Shown here: one piece after another, positions 1-11,795 of the stretch
Layout of the letters: the number at the start of each line of letters is the position of its first letter
How positions within the stretch are numbered: the stretch's first letter is position 1
DNA from: Pictodentalium vernedei
Taxonomy: Eukaryota > Mollusca > Scaphopoda > Dentaliida > Dentaliidae
Length of the DNA: 64,000 bases
Reading direction: 5' to 3'
Assembly: GCA_031216915.1 (NCBI GenBank)
Contig: CM062295.1
Location: forward strand, 182,604,927-182,668,926
The notes under the pieces: generated by a model
What the model saw: only the letters and a program-made list of their open reading frames with translations
Told to the model about the DNA's origin: nothing
Database searches by the model: none
Position numbers and translations under genes: made by a program

Positions 1-139
1 GAATACCAGTCCATGATTGCCGTAGAGATGCCAATGATATGCTGAATGTGATGTGTGTACTATGTTTATTATATCAACAAAATAATACAATTCTGGTGGC
101 ACCCTGTTTGGCCTCAGTGCATCCAATACAGGCTTTTAA

Positions 140-196
140 TCTATTATATCCTGTTTGACAGAGCTAATGGAGCTCTGTCAAACAAGATATAATAGA
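140..196. repeat. Near-perfect hairpin (inverted repeat)
   Basis: Two arms of about 26 bp (140-165 and 171-196) are inverted copies separated by a few bases, reading tctattatatc on the outside. A looser relative lies at 3446-3511. This looks like a tiny MITE or palindromic repeat. The rest of 1-627 shows only AT-rich intronic sequence, and I see no SH3-encoding PLC-gamma exon there. Confidence 0.7.
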
Positions 197-627
197 ATAA
201 ATGCTAAGTTTATCTCTAGAATAAAGAAAGTGACACAATCCCTGTTGATTGAATACTCCTGTTAATTGAATAATTTTCATTGGCAAAGTGCAAAAAATTT
301 ATCTTTTGCACATAATAGAGAAGATAGTCACTGTTTGTCCAAACTGATTAGATTTTTGAATACCTGACTGTCAAATACTGAAATCAAATATCTCTATGAT
401 GATCATGGAAACTTTTGTCCTTTTTTTTTGTGTATATCATAAAATGCTGTCATTATTTCCTGCCAATCACGTAAATATCAAGAATATTATGGTTACATGG
501 TCAGTCAGGGCTGTGGGGTGGTTATTATTTTAAAAGTCAGTAGCCGGGGATGAATAAAGTCCAAAACTTAACAGAGTTATTTGGGGAAGAATATCCAACA
601 GGTTTTGATTCAATAAATAAGTCTTAC

Positions 628-796
628 CATGTTCAGCATTTGTGACGTTACTGGATACTTCAGTTTCAGTTTTTTGTATAATGGATTTTTTTCATAATAC
701 TTCACCACTTCAACTAAACTTTCAAACTGGAAGTTTCCAATGACATACAACCTACCATCTTGCTTTATCTTACAATGAATAATTTTTCTATTACAC
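628..796 (-). CDS. PLCG: Phospholipase C-gamma, exon encoding C-terminal half of cSH2 domain
   Basis: Read on the minus strand, this exon begins after a TTTTTTCAG acceptor (799-797) and ends with ATG before a GTAAGAC donor (627-621). It encodes CNRKIIHCKIKQDGRLYVIG, then FESLVEVVKYYEKNPLYKKLKLKYP. These match the second half of the C-terminal SH2 domain of PLC-gamma, including the YYEKxPLYxKxKLxYP ending typical of that family. The first base completes an Arg codon (AG|G) begun in the exon at 19642-19782, and the joined reading ISF-R-CNRK-IIHC is continuous. PLC-gamma hydrolyses PIP2 to IP3 and diacylglycerol downstream of tyrosine kinases, and this domain binds phosphotyrosine. The exon is 169 nt and ends on a codon boundary. 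Whether this is gamma-1, gamma-2 or a single invertebrate gamma cannot be told from one domain. Confidence 0.9.
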
Positions 797-1038
797 CTGA
801 AAAAAGAGACAATGTGTGTGCAATCATAAAACTTCTGCAAGGGAAAAAAATGATAGAAAATGCATCATTTTGGCAGGCATTACCATACTAACACAGGAGT
901 AAGCCCAGGGGGTGTGTCAAGTAAAAGAGGCAAAAGTATGTGGTTGGGCTTATTTTTGAGAGGCCAAACCTAAAGGAAAATTTGGACGCAAATATGACAA
1001 AAGTTAGGTGAATCAGTCAACCCCATAACAAAGATGCT

Positions 1039-1200
1039 TTAACCCTTTACTTAAAGAATCCCCTGCATGCACCTGCAAAATTTAAAACAATTTCAACAAA
1101 ACCGTATCAAGTGGACCCCCTCACTGGAACGAGGTCGTTGATATGGTTTTGATGAAATTTTTTGAAACATTTGAAAAAAAAATAATTAAAATAAAAGAGG
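1039..1200. repeat. Degenerate piggyBac-like MITE fragment
   Basis: It starts with TTAACCCTTTAC at 1039 and contains an inverted segment around aacaaaaccgtatcaagtgg / gatatggttttgatgaaat. This is related to the better copy at 20293-20541. The right TTAA end is not clear, so the element is probably truncated or eroded. Confidence 0.45.
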
Positions 1201-1775
1201 GCAATTTGGAAGAATCAATTTGGATTCCCAAGAATTCCTGCTGCAAGAATCATGGCTGTTCTTAACTGGTAGTGTGCTGGAAGCCAATATTTGGGCTTTA
1301 TTCTGAAGTGCAGTTGCAGCAACTTGAAGGCATCATATTTTGTAGATGTGCTTCATATTATCTTTGAAGTTAAATAATTTTGTCTGTTAGGATTTGCTTT
1401 GTTAAAATTTATGGGAGAGTTCTGTAAACTGTAACCAGGCAAAGACATGTAAACAAAATTTGTTGACCAAAAATAATTTAGCACTCTACCAGTTGATTAA
1501 TTTAGAATTTGAGAGCACTTTTACCTTTTGATTGCAACCAGAACATATTCCATAGAAAAACACAAACATCATATTTATACATTTACTAAATAGAGTTTAA
1601 CACTTAAGGGCCAATTTTCAATTTAGTTCAGTTTCTTGTCGTACATGTTCATGTAGAATACCTGTTCCAACATGCAAGTTTTGGTAATCTTGTTGAGGGA
1701 AGTCACAGTACCTTATAAGTGGTTTCTAGTGGAGTCTTGACTTCCTATATAGACAGCCAAGACTTCCTAGACACA

Positions 1776-1850
1776 ACTCGTCCCCTGAGTTCCAATGTGT
1801 TCTATGTGCCTACTGGCACATAGAACACATTAGAACTCAGGGGACGAACT
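1776..1850. repeat. Long hairpin, about 35-bp arms
   Basis: Arms 1776-1810 and 1815-1850 are inverted copies with only a few mismatches and a 4-base loop (tact). The core reads cgtcccctgagtt. No coding potential. Probably a palindromic MITE remnant. Confidence 0.7.
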
Positions 1851-2706
1851 GTTAAGTTAAAGTGTTACCTCATTATAAAAGAGCAAAAAATATTTAGAAT
1901 TCTCCAGGTCTTCTAAGACACTTTCAGAATCTATGAAAAGAATCAAATTAACTTTTTGCAAGAATCAAAGTTGATTCTCCTTGTTTTCAATGTGAGAATC
2001 ATTTGCAAGAATCAACTGTGACTCTCACATGAATTTCTCAAATGAAGTTCTGCATTTGTAGTACAAATCATGTTGATGAGGACAACATTTAAATTATGCT
2101 GAAGTTGAAGCAACAATAAAGCTCAATACTGTTATCATTAGTTAAAACTTAGATGATAAGGCCCAGGCCATTAGATTAGTCGAAACTCATGGCACTAAAC
2201 GATGTCCTCCAAATAAGGCCATGTCCCAAATTATGTGTAATTTCAAAAATTTGATGTTCTGAAAAGAAAAATATAAAATATCTCATTGGAATTTGGTTAC
2301 TTTTGATCACTGCGGCTTCGGATTAGAGTGACATTGGCTCAATTTAGTGGACCAAAGAAAAAGGTCCCTAATTTTTGGACCTACATGTGCACAGAGGGAA
2401 TTTCAAGGCCCTTGGTGTTAGTATTGTTCAAGTACTTTCATTGCCCTGAAAATAGGCTGAATTTGGTTGCACTGGACCTGCAGAAATGACCATAGTCACT
2501 TACATGCTCAGTCCCCTCAAATTCAGCCTATGTCAAACTCCCTAAATTTAGCCAATCTAAGGCCGGGTAAGGACAAAAATCACATTTTGAGTATGGTACA
2601 GCCTAACCAATCAGGCCATATCCAATGCCCCAAATTAAGTGCACTAAAAGTTAAATTACCATAGAAAGATTCCACTTTGTATGATCAAGGTCTATTTTTA
2701 TCAGAA

Positions 2707-2723
2707 CCCCCCCCCCCCCCCCC
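2707..2723. repeat. Poly-C homopolymer tract
   Basis: A run of about 17 C bases followed by C-rich low-complexity sequence. Its length is unreliable because homopolymers are prone to sequencing error. Confidence 0.8.
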
Positions 2724-3445
2724 AACTCCCACCCCCCACAAAAAAACCCCAAATAGTCAAAGCGTTTGCCATTCTCTTCAAAATTTGGAATGCAATAGAA
2801 TGTAGTTACATCAAATTATGCACCGAGTCTCAGACCAATAGTGAAACTGAATTTCAGTTTCAGCATGCAAGTAAACTTCTAATAATGTATCTGTAATGCC
2901 CTTGGAAGTGGTACAGTAGAACCCTGTTAACTGAATAGCCACTTTGTGAGAAAAATATTCAGTTAAGACCCACAAAGTAGATACTCTATTTCTCAGGCCA
3001 TTTCTTATAAAATTGCATGTGGGAGGGCATTTTTTTATTTTTATTTATTATTTTTGTAATTATTTCTTTGCCATCAGCAGTTCATGTTCTTTGTTTGTTT
3101 TATGTTTTAGGTCTCATAATCTACAGAATAGCAAGAGTGGTGGTGTATTTCATCCCTTGGGAGCAAGAGGGCTTTGCAATGCTAAAGCACAGAAAAGCCT
3201 TTTTGCACTCAGGGGAAAAATTTATCAATTTTATTAACGTGGGTAAAATATCAGACATACACCATTTAATTATTATTTTTTTTAAGTCTGCATTGGTTAT
3301 AAAAGGAGAGCAAGTGGCAGCCAAAAGGACCATGAAGGAGGGCTTGAAAAACAGATTATTTAACTTTTTTAGGCCTTTTTAACAGTATACAATTAACAGG
3401 AACAAGGGCATTTTCACATCTTCTAGTTATAAACTGTGCATTTAT

Positions 3446-3511
3446 TCTATTATATCTTCTTTGACAAGGCCCAATGAGAACTGTCTAACAAGATATAAAA
3501 GATTAAATGTC
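3446..3511. repeat. Imperfect hairpin related to 140-196
   Basis: It carries tctattatatcttctttgac and the inverted tgtctaacaagatataaaaga, a diverged relative of the hairpin at 140-196. The two are likely members of one short palindromic repeat family. Confidence 0.5.
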
Positions 3512-3872
3512 GATATTGGATATAATGAGGCCAGAAAAGTCTACAAAACGGGGGAAATCAATGGATGTCGGAGTAATTCTTCGACAGATTCCAAGATGTT
3601 TTTTTCAATTAAAAGGGTATTTTCCTTTTTAACCGATATGCAATCAACAGGTCAAATTTGTACTGAAAGTATGGTGAATTGTTTGGTGTTTGTAAGTTCT
3701 ACACAAATAAAAGGATTATTCAATTGAAAGATATACAATTAAGTGGGCTCCCCATAATAACTTTAACATGTCAGGAGTGGAATAAATCTTCATGTCTCAC
3801 GTATGTAAAGGCAAACAAATTTTTTATTATAGCAGGCAACCAGTGAGGTGGTATGTGGTAATGGGTAGACCT

Positions 3873-4120
3873 TTAACTCTTAACCCACCGAGTATTTTCA
3901 AGATATTTTTCATCAAATCTAATCATGGCTGCTAAACAGCAGGCATGACTAGATTTGATGAATAATTCATCTAAGATTAACTCAAGAGATCACTGGTGAA
4001 AAATCTATGCAATCTGCAGGGGTAAAATTTTATTAAATGTGCAAAAATTATACTTAATTCAGTAGCAAGAGAAATCCTGTCCTGGGCAGGAATATCCACA
4101 AATGGTATGTAAGGAGTTAA
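3873..4120. mobile_element. MITE with TTAA ends and palindromic core
   Basis: It begins TTAACTCTTAACCC and ends GGAGTTAA. An inner palindrome (catcaaatctaatcatg ... catgactagatttgatg) surrounds a short loop. TTAA ends with C-rich tips are the habit of piggyBac-type non-autonomous elements. No transposase is present. It is related in layout, but not closely in core sequence, to 20293-20541 and 23448-23681. Confidence 0.5.
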
Positions 4121-4209
4121 AGAATATTGCATGCAGTTTATTGCCAATTATTTACTGATTCTGTTTAACAAAGTTGGGTGGGGCTTACAGACAGTTACAA
4201 TTGTCCCAC

Positions 4210-4465
4210 GCCTGAAAATAAGCAATCTTTTATCTGCAGAATGAGGTACCAGGAGGGGGAATTTGCTGATGCTATCCTATACAGTGGGATAGAATCCTCC
4301 AATTTATCCTCTGGGTACCTCTTTCTGTTTCAGCCTGAGATCTTGATTCAGATTGAGGTTCACAGAGAATAAATTTGGTAATGGTACCCTGCTGAGCAGG
4401 GTAGCATCACCCAATTACCCCTCTGGGGACATCCTTCTACATATGACAGTCTGCTTATTTCAGGC
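4210..4465. mobile_element. MITE-like element with GCCTGAAAATAAGC terminal inverted repeats
   Basis: The left tip gcctgaaaataagcaatc and right tip gcttatttcaggc are inverted copies. Inside lies a second hairpin (taccctgctgagcagggtag). A second, diverged copy with the same internal order lies at 61649-61898, which supports a dispersed family. No protein and no certain target duplication. Confidence 0.65.
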
Positions 4466-4852
4466 TTGATTGTTACATCTCACATGATATGAAATTAACC
4501 AACCAATTACCTTACTTTTATTGAATGCAATTTATGAAGATTGTATAATACCAGGTGTTAGTTACTGAAAGGTCAAATAAATGAAAGTGCCGATGACACT
4601 GCTGCTTAACTTGATTGTGTGTTGTGTTTGATGAAAAGGATAATGTTCAATGCTTATGAAAGGATTATGAAATATGACAAGAATTGTGATAATTGAGAAT
4701 ATGTTAATTTCTGTTCCCTGTATGCTATGTTTTCAATAAAAATAATTTGAGGTGTAGACTGTACTAAAGAACTGAGGGGTGGGTTAATGTGGGCCTCAAA
4801 GTTAATGTATGTCAACCAAAGTTACCAAGTTACAGTGAAATTATTTCAAAAC

Positions 4853-5262
4853 GAGTCATCCTATCAAGTTATAATGAAATCCCTTCATAAATACAGCCTG
4901 TAGACTGTGATAAAGGTTTTCAGGCTTTGGGCCCCTGTTGACCAATCGCGACCAAAAGGGGACGTTCTCATCTAGACATTATATGGAGTCATCCTATTAA
5001 GTTACATTGAAATCCCTCAATAAATATGACCTGTAAACTGTGCTAAAAGTTTTCAGATTTTGGGCTCAGGCCACAGCTGACAGATCACAACAAAATGGCG
5101 AAGTTCTCATCTGGACATTATACTGAGTCATCCTACCAAGTTACAATGAAATCCCTTCATAAATATGACCTGTAGACTGTGCTAAAGGTTTTCAGGTTTG
5201 GGGCCTGTGCAGCCATGAGGACTGACCGATCATGACCAAAAGGGAATGTTCTCATCTAGACA
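4853..5262 (+). repeat. Tandem repeat, about 135 bp, three units
   Basis: Units start at about 4853, 4986 and 5125, each with gagtcatcctatcaagtta, then tcataaatacagcctgtagactgtg, then ggttttcagg and gttctcatctagacat. A shortened unit may precede it. This type of array, which also continues into a 'gatcggacaaaaactacag' tail, is common in the rest of the window. Confidence 0.75.
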
Positions 5263-5431
5263 TGATCTCCAACCTGCATATGAAATTTCGTGACGATCGG
5301 ACAAAAACTACAGGGTGTAGCCTGTGCTAAAGGAAAATGTTCACAGACTAACAGACTTCTGCACACGTGATGGCTATAGCTTATCTTAACTTTGTCAAGT
5401 TAAACTAAAAATGCATTCGGTTCTCAGGAAA

Positions 5432-5788
5432 GTTAAAAAATTTATAGTAATTTATATATTTTTTATACTTACCAATGACCCAGACATAGCTGGTGCTAAC
5501 TCTTAAAAATCTAGGGCCAAACACAAATTTTGCCGCCCAATCCCCAAATTTTGCATCTAAAACCAAAGAAATCATGTCCTGAATGGCCCTCCATACTTTG
5601 CCTCTACTGCACATGCGCAGTGTCAAGGAGGTCCCGAAATTGGTGCCATTTATCATTCTTACAAGCAGTGCCTGGTTAGCACTATGTACTCAGCGGGGAG
5701 GTATGAGTTCCCAACTCCTGGGAGGGCCATCCCTGTCTGGGTCATTGGTAAGTATAAAAAATATATAAATTACTATAAATTTTTTAAC
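5432..5788. repeat. DIRS terminal inverted-repeat module of element A
   Basis: About 50-bp arms (gttaaaaaatttatagtaat... and ...attactataaattttttaac) flank a core of roughly 250 bp. The core includes the palindrome tgcgcatgcgca-like and is an inverted copy of the right-end sequence of the same element (19320-19500). This corresponds in position to the inverted repeat plus internal complementary region used by DIRS elements to complete their ends during circular replication. Each arm carries GTAAGTAT facing outward. Confidence 0.75.
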
Positions 5789-6422
5789 ATTTTTATACTG
5801 TACCAATGACCCAGACATAGCTGAATAGTAAAAAGGCTGGAGGGCCCAGGACATAGAGGAAAATCCAATAAGCTCAACTATATAAAATAGAGTCATCCCC
5901 TCGAGGAGAAAAGGAGTATTAGGCTTTACATGTATCTTTCTTATTTATGATAAATTAGAAAGACACAACACCCTCCATAACTGAGCATCATAACATTCAT
6001 GTTCTCTATTAACATCCAGTATAATCCTTATACTAATTATTTTTAAAGTAAGCCAATAAATAAAGTTAGTCCAGAGAATTGAGACTCTTTATACTCTTTT
6101 AAAAGTGTCTGAGGATTGTATATTAACGCCCGTTTGACACGTGACATATACAAATGCTTCACACCGAGCTACACTTTAAAAATATGACATGAATGAATTT
6201 TTAAACATTAACTTTTCACTTTAAAACCATCCCGGTAACAACTCAGAATTACTGACTCAGGAGGAGGTATCCCCTTGTTTTCACTATAAAACAGGTGACC
6301 TAAGGGAACACCCTCCCCCCCCCCCTTCCCCTTGCCCTGGGTCAAATAGCCCAGAGCGAAGAGGGCAGCAGGACGGAGTCACTGCCTGAACAGAAAGCCT
6401 GCATAACTATAGTTGCAACTGT

Positions 6423-7640
6423 TTAGTGAACGACATTCGGAGCAGCAGATAACGGACCTAAACAATGCAGGTCTCCAAAAATGGACTCAATATTTCTGAG
6501 ATAAAAATTCGTGAATGTGGATGGCTGAGACCAATATGCAGCCTTCATTAAATCTGTAATAGCAACACTATTTGCATAAGCCCAAGATGTAGAAAGAGCT
6601 GTTACTTCATGAGCCAAAATCTTAAGCACAGACTGCTGAGTTGAAGATAGATTATCATAAGCAGTACGGATAGTTAATTGAATCCATCTAGCAATATAAT
6701 GGACCGTAATGTCCTTTCTATTAGGCATCAGAGACAGAAAGAAGCGTTTACGTCCCTTTCTGATAAACTGAGATCTTGTTTATAAATACATAAAGCTCTA
6801 ACCGGACAGAGTAAAGGCCTATGCCCGTCTGAAGACGGAAGGGCCTTAATAACAATAGGTTCTGGATATTTATTAGGAGCCTGATTCTTAGCCAAAAATC
6901 CAACATTAGTAGTAAAGGTAATAGTGTTCCCGACACTACGATAGTGAGAATCGTCCACCGATAGTGCATGAAGCTCACTGACTCTTCAAGCAGAAGAGAA
7001 AGCTAAGAGAAATGCTGTCTTATAAGACCAGAATTTGAAATCTACTGTCTCAAGAGGCTCAAATGGTTTTCTTTTAGTTTAAGAAGAACCCAAGATAAAT
7101 TCCATTTAGGAATTAATCTAAGGGTTCTAGGTCTATTTATCGAATAGTTTCTAACTAATTTAGATAAAGAGACATTAGATCCAATTGTAAACTATCATGG
7201 TGTGCATAGGTATCAGATGACATAGACCTATAACCTTTAATAGTAACAGGCTGCAGTTGATCTCGTCAAACAAGTATACTAGAAAGTTTGCAATGTCTGG
7301 TATGGAGGGATCAAAAATATCAACAGAATGATCCCTACACCAATGACGAAAGACCTTCCACTTAGCCGCATAGTAAAGCGAAGAGGAGGTCCTCCTACAG
7401 TTAGAAATTGCGTCCACTGCTCGTCCTGTACAATGCTTGCCGTGCAAGAAGGCCCGCACAATGGAATACGTGAAGGTTGAGACCTTGCGGGTTGTGATGA
7501 AGTTGACACGATTTCCCCTGCGAAAGAAGATCCTCTTGTGGAGGAAGTTTTCGCGGTAAGTCCCACAGCAGACACCTGAGTAGATTTATCCACAGTCTCT
7601 GTGGAGACAGAGATGCTACCAACAGAATTGTATTGTGATT
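6423..7640 (-). pseudogene. Tyrosine recombinase remnant of DIRS A
   Basis: This is a minus-strand relative of the intact recombinase at 12433-13650, broken by several frameshifts (readable pieces at 6423-6728, 6728-6958 and 7175-7640). The HxxR box reads HEVT, so the catalytic arginine is lost, while the terminal W...Y motif (AAYWSQPSTFTNFYLRN) survives. It cannot be functional as it stands. Confidence 0.8.
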
Positions 7641-8345
7641 GTTTTATCTTTAGCAATATTTGCTGAATCAACGGCGCTGGGGGATACGCATATCCTATCA
7701 TTCCGTCCCACGAGATCGATAGAGCGTCTACTGCATATGCTCGGGGATCCGGACATGGTGACACATACGTCTGCAATTGATTGTTGAGTTGTGTCGCAAA
7801 TAAGTCTATCATTGGCCGTTCCCATTGGTAGCAAATCTGATTGAATACCTGTTTGTTGAGAGTCCATTCTGACGGCAACAAGCGACCCTTCCGTGAAAGG
7901 GAGTCTGCTAATACATTCAGACGACCCGGAATATGACGGACCGAAAGCAGAACTTGGTGTTCTAGAACAAACAGAAGGATTCTTTCCGTTAAATTGAATA
8001 ACGGAATGGAATGAGTGCCTCCCTGGTTCCGGATATACGCAACTACTGTCGTATTGTCGGACAGGATTTGGACATGCGCTTTCTGAATAATGTTCATCCA
8101 ATGACGTAGTGCAAGCCAAATTGACATCATTTCTTGGATGTTTATGTGCTTGCCTAGAAACTGCGGAACCCAAAGACCCTGGCACTTCGAATCCGTTGGG
8201 ATCAATGTTGTACCCCAACCTGTTTGACTGGCATCCGTCATAATCGTAAAACTCGGATCCGGCAACTGCAGTGGAACTCCCTGAGTCAACCACTGAATGT
8301 TTGCCCAAGTCTGAATCTCTTGTTACACTTGATTTGACAAGAGAA
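7640..8345 (-). pseudogene. RNase H / post-RNase H remnant of DIRS A; RT domain deleted
   Basis: The minus-strand frame retains the RNase H motifs TDASQTGWG, SDNTTVVAYIRNQGG and RHIPGRLNVLADSLSRKG and the downstream IDLFATQLN block. Upstream, where B has about 1.3 kb of RT and the basic Gag C-terminus, A jumps from the linker before RNase H straight into Gag at about 8360-8380. The reading frame also crosses into the recombinase region (7279-8289). The same deletion is present in element D. Confidence 0.8.
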
Positions 8346-8379
8346 CGTCCATATCGAGCAATTCATAGATTGCTGAAAG

Positions 8380-11320
8380 CTTGCCGCCGAAGAGAAGCTT
8401 CTCCGAGACCGAAGCGACTCTGAGAGAGTTCTTCACCTTACTATCCACGCGCGTGGATGTAGCTAGGGCTGCGTCACGTCTAACCAACTCCAGGTTTGCA
8501 ACTGAAGGGCAGAGTTATACGTGGAAAAGCTACTGCCCTTGAAAGAAATCTCAATGAGGATCATGTCCTGGAATTCTTTCCCTTGAAGACGTAATGATAA
8601 CGGCTTGCAGTAAGGTGGTCTGCGTATGATAAAGCGTCTAAGTTAAGTCTGTTAGACATTATTGTCGTTTCCAACGTCGTGGTTGGAATTTACATAGACG
8701 ACGGTATAGACAATTCCAAGTCTTCAGCCTCGTCGTCTAGACGCAGAGGAACTCTCGGTATGCCCTGTCCTGCCGTTTCGAATTTATTCCTTGAAATGAT
8801 GAAAGGCAGATTTAGAGCATTTGCGGACAAGAAACCAGACTTGCCTGTTTTGGTAGCAAGCTTATATATAGCGTCGTTCAATAATTCGAATGTTCTTGTG
8901 ACATTATTGGACTGTGTCGGAAACTCAGGGACGATGTCCCTGAACCGACCAAAAAAAATTCTGTGTCCAATGACGCTATTAGTCTCTTATTCGGCATCAC
9001 AGCATTCTAGTAGGGATGAAATCTACGGCAGCTTATGTTGTTCCGAAAGGGAAAGCTCGAAATCCTCTGAATCCCTTTCGCCATCCTGTCGGACCCTATG
9101 AAGTGCTCGGTCGTCCGTACCTGATGCTTCAGCGGAGCGTACCGACCCAGCATCGTCGGATTATTCCTGATCCGACAGAGATTCTGTCGTTTGCTGGGGT
9201 GCTGCGATAAGTTGTGCTATTTGGGATAGCACGTCCATCACTGAGGCCTGTGGAGTAGCGGTCTTACGTTGCTTTGCCGCTGGAAGCTCCGTGTACGTTG
9301 ACCCCTGCATACTTCTATTATGCGAGCGTCCGGAGTCTACAGGCCTCGTGTCCCTTGGCTACCGGATGGCGTGACCTGATCGCCATGGAATCCTTGATTG
9401 GCGATGCTGGCTGGATATCCGTGGTCACATAGCCAAGATGCGGTCGTGTGCGCTGCAGTGAGGATGAGGAAGCCTTATCGACAGTCTCTCGGACTGTCTA
9501 TATAACGGAGCGTCCCGAGCGGCGGACGTATGCTCCGAATGCGAAACGTTTTGTACCACAACATCTGGTCCCAGATGTTGTTGTACGAGAGAGGGACCTC
9601 TCTCGCCCGCAGCCCGGATGGACCTGGACGAGCTAGGAACCGGACTAATAGGCTTCCTCCGATCTCTCCTCTGATCCGTCATCACTGGGTGTGCACTTTT
9701 GTCTTATTATAGTGCTCGCATCACCCAAATCTCCTTCCTGGACCGCAACGGACGAACCTGGCCACCGAACCATTCGATGAATGGACGCTACACCGGGCGA
9801 GCTAGCAGATGTCAACGCCGTCGATCCTTCTAGGGACCTCTTAGGCAATTGACGTAATTCCATGAGCACTTATTGCCGCTAGCTCTTCATTTAACTATGA
9901 CGACGGAGGCACACTTTTGGAAGACATCACGGAAACTTTTGCAAACAAGAAACCAGACTTGCTTGTTTAGTAGCAAGCATATATATAGCGTCGTTCAATA
10001 ATTTGAATGTTCCTGTGACATTATTGGACTGTGTCGGAAACTCAGGGACGATGTCCCTGAACAGATTAAAAAAATTCTTGTGTCCAAAGACGCTATCAGT
10101 CTCTTATCCGGCATCGCAGCATTCTGGTCCGACGAAACAACCTCTGGAAGATAATGCCGGATGAAATGTACGGCAGCTTATGTTTTTCCCGAAAGGGAAA
10201 GTTCGAAATCCTCCGAATCCCTTTCGCCATCCTGTCGGACCCTATGAAGTTTTCGGTCGTCCATACCTGATGCTTCAGCGGAGCGTACCGACCCAGCGTC
10301 GTCGGACATTACCTGATCCGACAGAGATTCTGTCGTTGCTGGGATGCTGCGATAAGTTGTGCTATTTGGGATAGCACTTCCGTCACTGAGGCCTGTGGAG
10401 TAGCGGTCTTACGTTGCTTTGCCGCTGGAAGCTCCATGTACATTGACTCCTGCCTACTTCTCTTATGCGAATGTCCGGAGTCTACAGGCCTCGTGTCCCT
10501 GGCTACCGGATGGCGTGACCTGGTTGCCATGGATTCTCTGGTTGGCAAAGCTGGCTGGATATCCGAGGTCACATAGCCAATGTGCGGTCGTGTGCGCTGC
10601 CATGAGGATGAGGAAGCCTTATCGACAGTCTCTCCGGACTGTCTATATAACGGAGCGTCCCGAGTGGCGGACGTATGCTCCGAATGCGAAACATTTTGTA
10701 CCACAACATCTGGTCCCAGATGTTGTTGTACGAGAGAGGGGCCTCTATCGCTCGCAGCCCGGATGGACCTGGACGAGCTAGGAACCGGACTAATAGGCTT
10801 CCTCCGTTCTCTCCTCTGATCCGCCGTCACTGGGTGTGCACTTAGTTGATTTATAGTGCTCGCATCACCCAAAACTCCTTCCTGGACCGCAATGGATGAA
10901 CCCGGCTGCCGAACCATTCGATGAATGGATGCTACACCGGGCGAGCTAGCGGACGTCAATGCCGTCGATCCTACTTGGGACCTCTTAGGCAATTGACGTA
11001 TTTCCATGAGCACTTTGCCGCTAGCTCTTCATTTAATTGTTACGACGGAGGCACACTTTTGGAAGACATCACAGAAACATCACCCTGTTCTTGCTCCTCT
11101 GAAATAGAGATTGATAAACTAGAGTGACCCTGCAGAGAAAGGACCGGCATGGCCATTTCCCCGCTAACAACATACCGTGACACACGCTTCCCATGTTTGT
11201 CATCCCAATTGACACATACTGAACAGGAGTTAGTGCGAGTACACTGACTACAATTAATACAATGATTATGAAAGTCAGAGGAAGATTTCCTCTTATTACA
11301 ATTGAACAATATCCTTTCAT
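8380..11320 (-). pseudogene. Gag remnant of DIRS A with internal tandem duplication
   Basis: Similarity to the intact Gag at 15379-17481 runs from the N-terminal Cys-rich start (ATG at 11320) to the mid-protein LELVRRDAALATS block near 8470. About 1.12 kb is present twice in tandem (about 8822-9941 and 9942-11060): both copies carry the GNxRD..-type 'LVQQHLGPDVVVQNVSHSEH' segment and the segment starting gcggacaagaaaccagactt. Frameshifts and stops break it throughout. The basic Gly/Arg C-terminus is missing because of the RT deletion. Confidence 0.8.
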
Positions 11321-11438
11321 TGTGAAAAGAATACAAAAAGTCCTAGTACTCGCACCAACCCCTGAAAACAAAGATACATAATAACATGATCCATTAACAT
11401 AGAAAAAATAATTAAAATCAAAAAAATTTTTTGAAAAA

Positions 11439-11795
11439 GTTAAAAAATTTATTGTACTTTATATATTTTTTATACTTACCAATGACCCAGACTTAGCTGG
11501 TGCTAACTCTAACAAAACCAGGGCCAAACACAAATTTTGCCCCCTAATCCCCAAAATTTGCATCCAAAACCAAAAGAAATCATGTCCTATAGGACCTCCA
11601 TACTTCGCCCCTACTGCGCATGCGCAGTGTCAAGGACGTCCCGAAATTGGCGCCAATTATCATTCTTACTGGCAGTGCCTGGTCAGCGCTATGTACTCAG
11701 CGGGGAGGCAAGAGTTCCCAACTCCTGGGAGGGCCATCCCCATCTGGGTCATTGGTAAGTATAAAAAATATATAAATTACTATAAATTTTTTAAC
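11439..11795. repeat. DIRS terminal inverted-repeat module of element B
   Basis: Arms of about 50 bp flank a core that is complementary to 18366-18530 near the opposite end of the element. The next bases (11796-11831, atttttatactgtaccaatg...) are the inverted copy of the very right tip at 18551. Together these match the inverted terminal repeat plus internal complementary region layout of DIRS1-like elements. Confidence 0.8.

Noticed and set aside
1..60. Next PLC-gamma exon (SH3 region) at the window start
   Set aside because: No minus-strand frame shows the ALFDY or WWRG signatures expected of the SH3 domain.
3013..3382. 121-aa and 74-aa plus-strand open frames
   Set aside because: Hydrophobic low-complexity translation of AT-rich intron sequence, with no start context, motif or homologue that I recognise.
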